From NCBI RefSeq assembly GCF_009695745.1, contig NZ_VUNH01000001.1, forward strand, positions 186,001 through 250,000: a DNA stretch of 64,000 nucleotides. Reading direction: 5' to 3'. Positions 60,595-64,000 of this stretch are shown here, piece by piece; position 1 is the stretch's first letter, and every line of letters begins with the position of its first letter. A program made the translations under genes and the position numbers. Under the pieces are notes generated by a model. It saw only the letters and a program-made list of their open reading frames with translations, had not been told where the DNA came from and did not search any database. The DNA comes from Pyramidobacter porci (GTDB lineage Bacteria; Synergistota; Synergistia; Synergistales; Dethiosulfovibrionaceae).

Positions 60595-62679
60595 ATGGGA
60601 ATGAAAACGGAAGACATCAGAAGTATCGCGATTGTTGCTCACGGAAGCGCAGGCAAAACTTCGCTTGCGGAAGCGTTGCTCTTTGACGCCGGCGTCACGA
60701 CCCGCCGCGGCAGCGTGGAAAACGGGAACACCGTTTCGGATTACACGCCCGAAGAACAGAAACGCCAAATTTCCATAAGCACCTCCCTCCTGAATTACGA
60801 CTACAAGGGCAAAAAAGTCTTTGTTCTTGACGTTCCCGGCTATGCCGACTTCATTGGCGACCTGCGCGGTTCGCTGCGCGTCGCCGGCTCCGCCGTGATG
60901 GTCGTGAGCGCGGTCGACGGCATTGAAGTGCAGACGGAAAAAGCATGGGAGTTCGCGCAGGAATTCGAAACGTCGACCATTTTCTTCATCAATAAAATGG
61001 ACCGCGAAAACGCCGATTATAACGGCGTTTACGAACAGATCCGCGCCAATCTGACCAAGGGTGCCTACCGCTTCATGCTTCCGATCGGCAGCGAAGATTC
61101 CTTTAAAGGCGTCGTCGACGTCCTCAAGGATATCGCCTACGTTTACAACGACGACTCGGGAAAATTCGAAGAGCAGGGGATTCCCGAGGAGATGATCAGC
61201 GACGCGCATCGCGCCCGCGGCTATCTCGTGGAAGCCATTGTCGAAGAAGACGAAGAGATGATGATGCGCTACCTCGACGGCGAAGACATCCCCATCGACG
61301 AACTGCTTCCCGTCCTGCAGCGCTGCATTTACAAGTGCAAGATCTTCCCGGTCATGCCCGGTTCCGCGCTGAAAAACATCGGCGTCCGCCAGCTCATGGA
61401 TCTGATCGTCGATTATCTCCCCAGCCCGCTGGAGATGCGCGAGCGTCCGGCAGTCAAGGGAGGGGAGACGGAGATCACGATCAAACCGGACGACGACGCC
61501 ACGTTCAGCGGCCTGTGCTTCAAAGTCCTGGTCGATCCCTACGTGGGCAAACTTTCCTATATCCGCGTCAATTCCGGCAAACTGACCACCGACGAACCGA
61601 TCTTCAACGTCAGCACCGGACAGGAGGAACGCGTCAGCACCTTCAAGATCATGCAGGGCAAGGACAGCGTCGACGTCAAGGAAGTCACGACCGGCATGAT
61701 CGTCGCCATTCCCAAGCTGCAGAGCACTAGGGCCGGCGACACGATGGGCAAGGCCGGCAGCACCGTGCTCTATCCGGCCATCAAATTCCCGCGTCCGGTG
61801 TATTCGGTCGCCGTCGATCCCGAGAGCCGGGGCGACGAGGACAAGCTGGGAACGGCGGTGCGCCGTATTACCGAAGAAGATCCCACCGTCAGCTTCGAGA
61901 AGAACGCGGAAACGAACGACAACATCCTTTCCGGCATGGGCAATCTCCACCTCGACATCGTTCTCGCCAAGCTGAAGGATCGCTTCGGCGTCAACCTGAA
62001 GACCCGCGTGCCGCAGGTCGCGTATCGCGAAACGATCCGCAAGTCGGCCAAGGCGCAGGGCAAGCACAAAAAGCAGACCGGCGGCCACGGCCAGTACGGC
62101 GACGTTTATATCGAGTTCAGCCCCCTCGAGCGGGGAGAGGGGTTCGTCTTCGAAGACAAGATCACCGGCGGCACCGTGCCGAGACAGTACATCCCCGCCG
62201 TCGAAAAAGGGCTGCGCGAGTGCCTGAACAAGGGCGTGCTGGCGGCGTTCCCGACGGTGGACTTCAAAGCGTCGCTGTATTTCGGCTCGTATCACGACGT
62301 CGATTCTTCGGAAATGGCCTTCAAGACGGCGGCGCATCTGGCCTTCAAGAAGGGGATGGCCGAAGCTTCACCGATCCTGCTCGAGCCGATCATGGACGTG
62401 AAAGTCATCGTTCCCGATCAGTATCTCGGCGAGATCATGGGCGATTTCAACACCCGTCGCGGCCGTATCATGGGCGTCGACACGCTGGGGCACCTCCAGG
62501 TCGTCAACGCGCAGGTGCCTCAGGCGGAGATGTTCCAGTACGCCATCAATCTGCGTTCCATGACTTCCGGGCGCGGAACTTACGAAATGGCTTTCTCGCA
62601 TTACGATCCCGTTCCCGAAGAGATCACGAAGAAGATCGTCTCCGAGCGCCAGGGTCTGCTGACCGAGGAAGAGGAATAG
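60595..62679 (+). CDS. EF-G2-type translational GTPase
   Basis: The 694-residue protein has all EF-G domains. The P-loop is AHGSAGKT (residues 15-22) and NKMD is at 133-136, but the G3 motif is DVPGYADF (residues 79-86) with Tyr83 in place of the catalytic His of canonical EF-G. This Tyr is typical of the second, EF-G2, group. It has TGGHGQYGDVYIEF in domain IV and RRGRIMGVD. The ATG at 60595 has GAGGAGG about 12 bases upstream. A canonical fusA is expected elsewhere; the role may be translocation under special conditions. Confidence 0.88.
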   Translation: MGMKTEDIRSIAIVAHGSAGKTSLAEALLFDAGVTTRRGSVENGNTVSDYTPEEQKRQISISTSLLNYDYKGKKVFVLDVPGYADFIGDLRGSLRVAGSAVMVVSAVDGIEVQTEKAWEFAQEFETSTIFFINKMDRENADYNGVYEQIRANLTKGAYRFMLPIGSEDSFKGVVDVLKDIAYVYNDDSGKFEEQGIPEEMISDAHRARGYLVEAIVEEDEEMMMRYLDGEDIPIDELLPVLQRCIYKCKIFPVMPGSALKNIGVRQLMDLIVDYLPSPLEMRERPAVKGGETEITIKPDDDATFSGLCFKVLVDPYVGKLSYIRVNSGKLTTDEPIFNVSTGQEERVSTFKIMQGKDSVDVKEVTTGMIVAIPKLQSTRAGDTMGKAGSTVLYPAIKFPRPVYSVAVDPESRGDEDKLGTAVRRITEEDPTVSFEKNAETNDNILSGMGNLHLDIVLAKLKDRFGVNLKTRVPQVAYRETIRKSAKAQGKHKKQTGGHGQYGDVYIEFSPLERGEGFVFEDKITGGTVPRQYIPAVEKGLRECLNKGVLAAFPTVDFKASLYFGSYHDVDSSEMAFKTAAHLAFKKGMAEASPILLEPIMDVKVIVPDQYLGEIMGDFNTRRGRIMGVDTLGHLQVVNAQVPQAEMFQYAINLRSMTSGRGTYEMAFSHYDPVPEEITKKIVSERQGLLTEEEE

Positions 62680-62694
62680 TTTTCGATTTGACAG

Positions 62695-62739
62695 AAGCCT
62701 GCTTTCCGCATTGCATTCACTCGAAAAGCAGGCTTTTTG
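62695..62739 (+). terminator. Terminator after the EF-G-like gene
   Basis: AGCCTGCTTT pairs with AAAAGCAGGCT across a 15-base loop and ends in TTTTT. Confidence 0.85.
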
Positions 62740-62772
62740 ACACTCATCAGCGCAGACAAAGCGAGGTCAGGC

Positions 62773-63528
62773 ATGAAAAAAATCTTCTTGTTCGGCAATT
62801 GGAAAATGAATCAGAGTCTTCGCGCCACAGAGAATTTTGCCGCTGAGAGCGCCGCGTTCTTTTCAGAACGGCCGGGCTTGAAAGCCGAAACGGAGATTTG
62901 CATTTTTCCGCCCTTTGTCCTGATCCCCGAAGCGGTGAAAAACTTCACGAATCTCGGCGTCACCGTGGGGGCGCAAAACGCCAGCGATCATGGCGAAGGC
63001 GCTTATACCGGCGAGGTCGCGCCGTCGATGCTGAAGGAAGCCGGCTGTCGGTATGTGATCGTCGGGCACAGCGAGCGACGCCATATCTACGGCGAATCCT
63101 CGGAGCTGGTCAACAAAAAAGCGTTGAATTGCCTGACGTCCGGTCTGATCCCGGTGCTGTGCGTCGGTGAAACGCTCGAAGAGCGCGACGCCGGACGAAC
63201 GACCGACGTCATTTCCGATCAGCTTCGAAAAGGCGTGAAAGACTTTCCCGCCGGCGCGGCGTATGTCGTCGCTTACGAACCCGTCTGGGCCATCGGCACC
63301 GGCCGCGCGGCCAGCGCCGAGGACGCCGAGAAAGTTTGCCGCCTCATCAAAGATTCGGTTCGCGTTCCGGTTCTGTACGGCGGCTCGGTCAAACCGTCGA
63401 ACGCGGCGGAACTCTTCAGCCGGCCGTCGATCGACGGCGGCCTGATCGGCGGCGCTTCATTGAAAGCGCGGGATTTTTTCGCGATCCTGAAGAATTTCCG
63501 CGCCGCGGAGCTGGAGGCTGTACTTTAG
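62773..63528 (+). CDS. tpiA: TpiA, triosephosphate isomerase
   Basis: The 251-residue enzyme interconverts dihydroxyacetone phosphate and glyceraldehyde 3-phosphate. It has GNWKMN with the catalytic Lys, VIVGHSERRHIYGE with the electrophilic His, AYEPVWAIGTGRAAS with the catalytic Glu, and YGGSVKPSN. The ATG at 62773 gives the normal start MKKIFLFGNWKMN; an in-frame codon at 62737 would add residues overlapping the terminator. Confidence 0.95.
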   Translation: MKKIFLFGNWKMNQSLRATENFAAESAAFFSERPGLKAETEICIFPPFVLIPEAVKNFTNLGVTVGAQNASDHGEGAYTGEVAPSMLKEAGCRYVIVGHSERRHIYGESSELVNKKALNCLTSGLIPVLCVGETLEERDAGRTTDVISDQLRKGVKDFPAGAAYVVAYEPVWAIGTGRAASAEDAEKVCRLIKDSVRVPVLYGGSVKPSNAAELFSRPSIDGGLIGGASLKARDFFAILKNFRAAELEAVL

Positions 63529-63629
63529 TCGAAAACCGACACAAGCTCTTCTATAAGCAACATAAGATACATTATAGGACACGATGAAAAATGAAATGAC
63601 TGGAACAAAATTTCAAGGAGGCATATATA

Positions 63630-63980
63630 ATGGAAGAAAAAACGAAGATCGCCGAATACATCAAAAGTTTGGGTGTAAAGAAAATTGTTCTGATCGTTCT
63701 TGGCGTTGTTCTGCTCCTGAACATTTTGGCTACGGTGACGAACAGCCGTTTCGACTCTCTGAAGGCCGAGCTGGATCAGATCAAGACGTCAGCCGTCGGA
63801 CAGATGCCGAGCGACGAGATCGCCCAGGTCAAAAAAGACCTGGCGTCGATGCAGAAATCCGTCGACGAGCTCAAAGCCTTCACCCAAAATCTTGCCCGCG
63901 CCGAATACGACGCCTTCAAAGCCCAGCTTGAGCAGATGAACAAGCATCTTGACGAAATGGGCAAAGTGATCGGCAAATAA
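63630..63980 (+). CDS. Membrane-anchored coiled-coil protein of unknown function
   Basis: The 116-residue protein has one membrane helix (about residues 17-36, KKIVLIVLGVVLLLNILATV) near the N-terminus and then a long helical, likely coiled-coil, region rich in Lys, Asp, Gln and Leu to the end. No catalytic motif is seen. AAGGAGG lies about ten bases before the ATG. It could be a small envelope organiser or signalling subunit; no function is claimed. A shared short repeat follows its stop. Confidence 0.72.
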   Translation: MEEKTKIAEYIKSLGVKKIVLIVLGVVLLLNILATVTNSRFDSLKAELDQIKTSAVGQMPSDEIAQVKKDLASMQKSVDELKAFTQNLARAEYDAFKAQLEQMNKHLDEMGKVIGK

Positions 63981-63981
63981 C

Positions 63982-63999
63982 ACTATTTCTCAATTAAAA
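63982..63999. repeat. Second copy of an 18-base repeat end
   Basis: ACTATTTCTCAATTAAAA differs by one base from 34135-34152. Both copies start just after a gene or its hairpin. The window ends here, so the rest of this copy cannot be seen. Confidence 0.4.
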
Positions 64000-64000
64000 T

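Noticed and set aside
1..64000. CRISPR array, prophage or complete insertion sequence
   Set aside because: No regularly spaced repeats, integrase, transposase or phage structural genes were found on either strand.

Overview
The window reads as a chromosomal segment of an anaerobic, diderm (LPS-making) bacterium with GC-rich codons. The best overall guess is a member of the Synergistota, perhaps near Pyramidobacter, Jonquetella or Dethiosulfovibrio. This is inferred from the combination of a lipid A/Kdo/heptose pathway, glycine reductase component C, selenium-linked YedE/TusA-like/DUF3343 genes, a rubredoxin, a Lon-like AAA protease and GatCAB. No 16S rRNA or other decisive marker is present, so the taxon is not proven. 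Nearly the whole window is coding. There is one tRNA, and no rRNA, CRISPR array, prophage or complete insertion sequence.

Layout. Positions 1-11973 hold a tight lipid A-Kdo operon on the plus strand: lpxI (5' truncated by the window edge), lpxB, a second LpxB-like gene, msbA, an lpxK fused to a third LpxB-like domain, kdsA, kdsD, waaA, an unrecognised gene, kdsB and a terminator. Positions 12004-24348 hold an LPS-core operon: larC, an ELM1-like gene, two family 4 glycosyltransferases, an O-antigen ligase-like gene, a second unrecognised gene, two family 9 heptosyltransferases, hldE, gmhB, gmhA and a secreted coiled-coil protein. Together these regions would make Kdo2-lipid A, flip it, and attach and extend a heptose-containing core. 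The two unrecognised genes both carry a stretch that looks like deoxyhypusine synthase at the fold level.

Positions 24416-34128 are mainly housekeeping: pfkA facing hypF, mnmA with a Lon-like protease and endonuclease III, rarA, tRNA-Leu(UAA), and a TrpR-like YerC regulator. Positions 34334-38005 carry an fmdE-type gene with a metallophore-type ABC importer. Positions 38058-42800 hold the minus-strand grdC-grdD pair (acetyl phosphate from glycine reductase), a TusA-like protein and a YedE-type transporter, and a divergent DUF3343 gene. The last three look like selenium handling, which fits the selenoprotein glycine reductase whose other subunits are not in this window.

Positions 42822-53632 carry a small gene with a YciH/SUI1-like gene, transketolase, queH, an M24 peptidase, rubredoxin, miaB, comEA, a short comEC, dus and lysS. 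Positions 53708-64000 carry a cation diffusion facilitator of different base composition, ligA, gatCAB, an EF-G2-type GTPase, tpiA and a small membrane-anchored coiled-coil protein. The most unusual items are the three LpxB-type domains in one operon, the two deoxyhypusine-synthase-like genes in LPS operons, larC leading an LPS operon, and the FmdE-importer unit.
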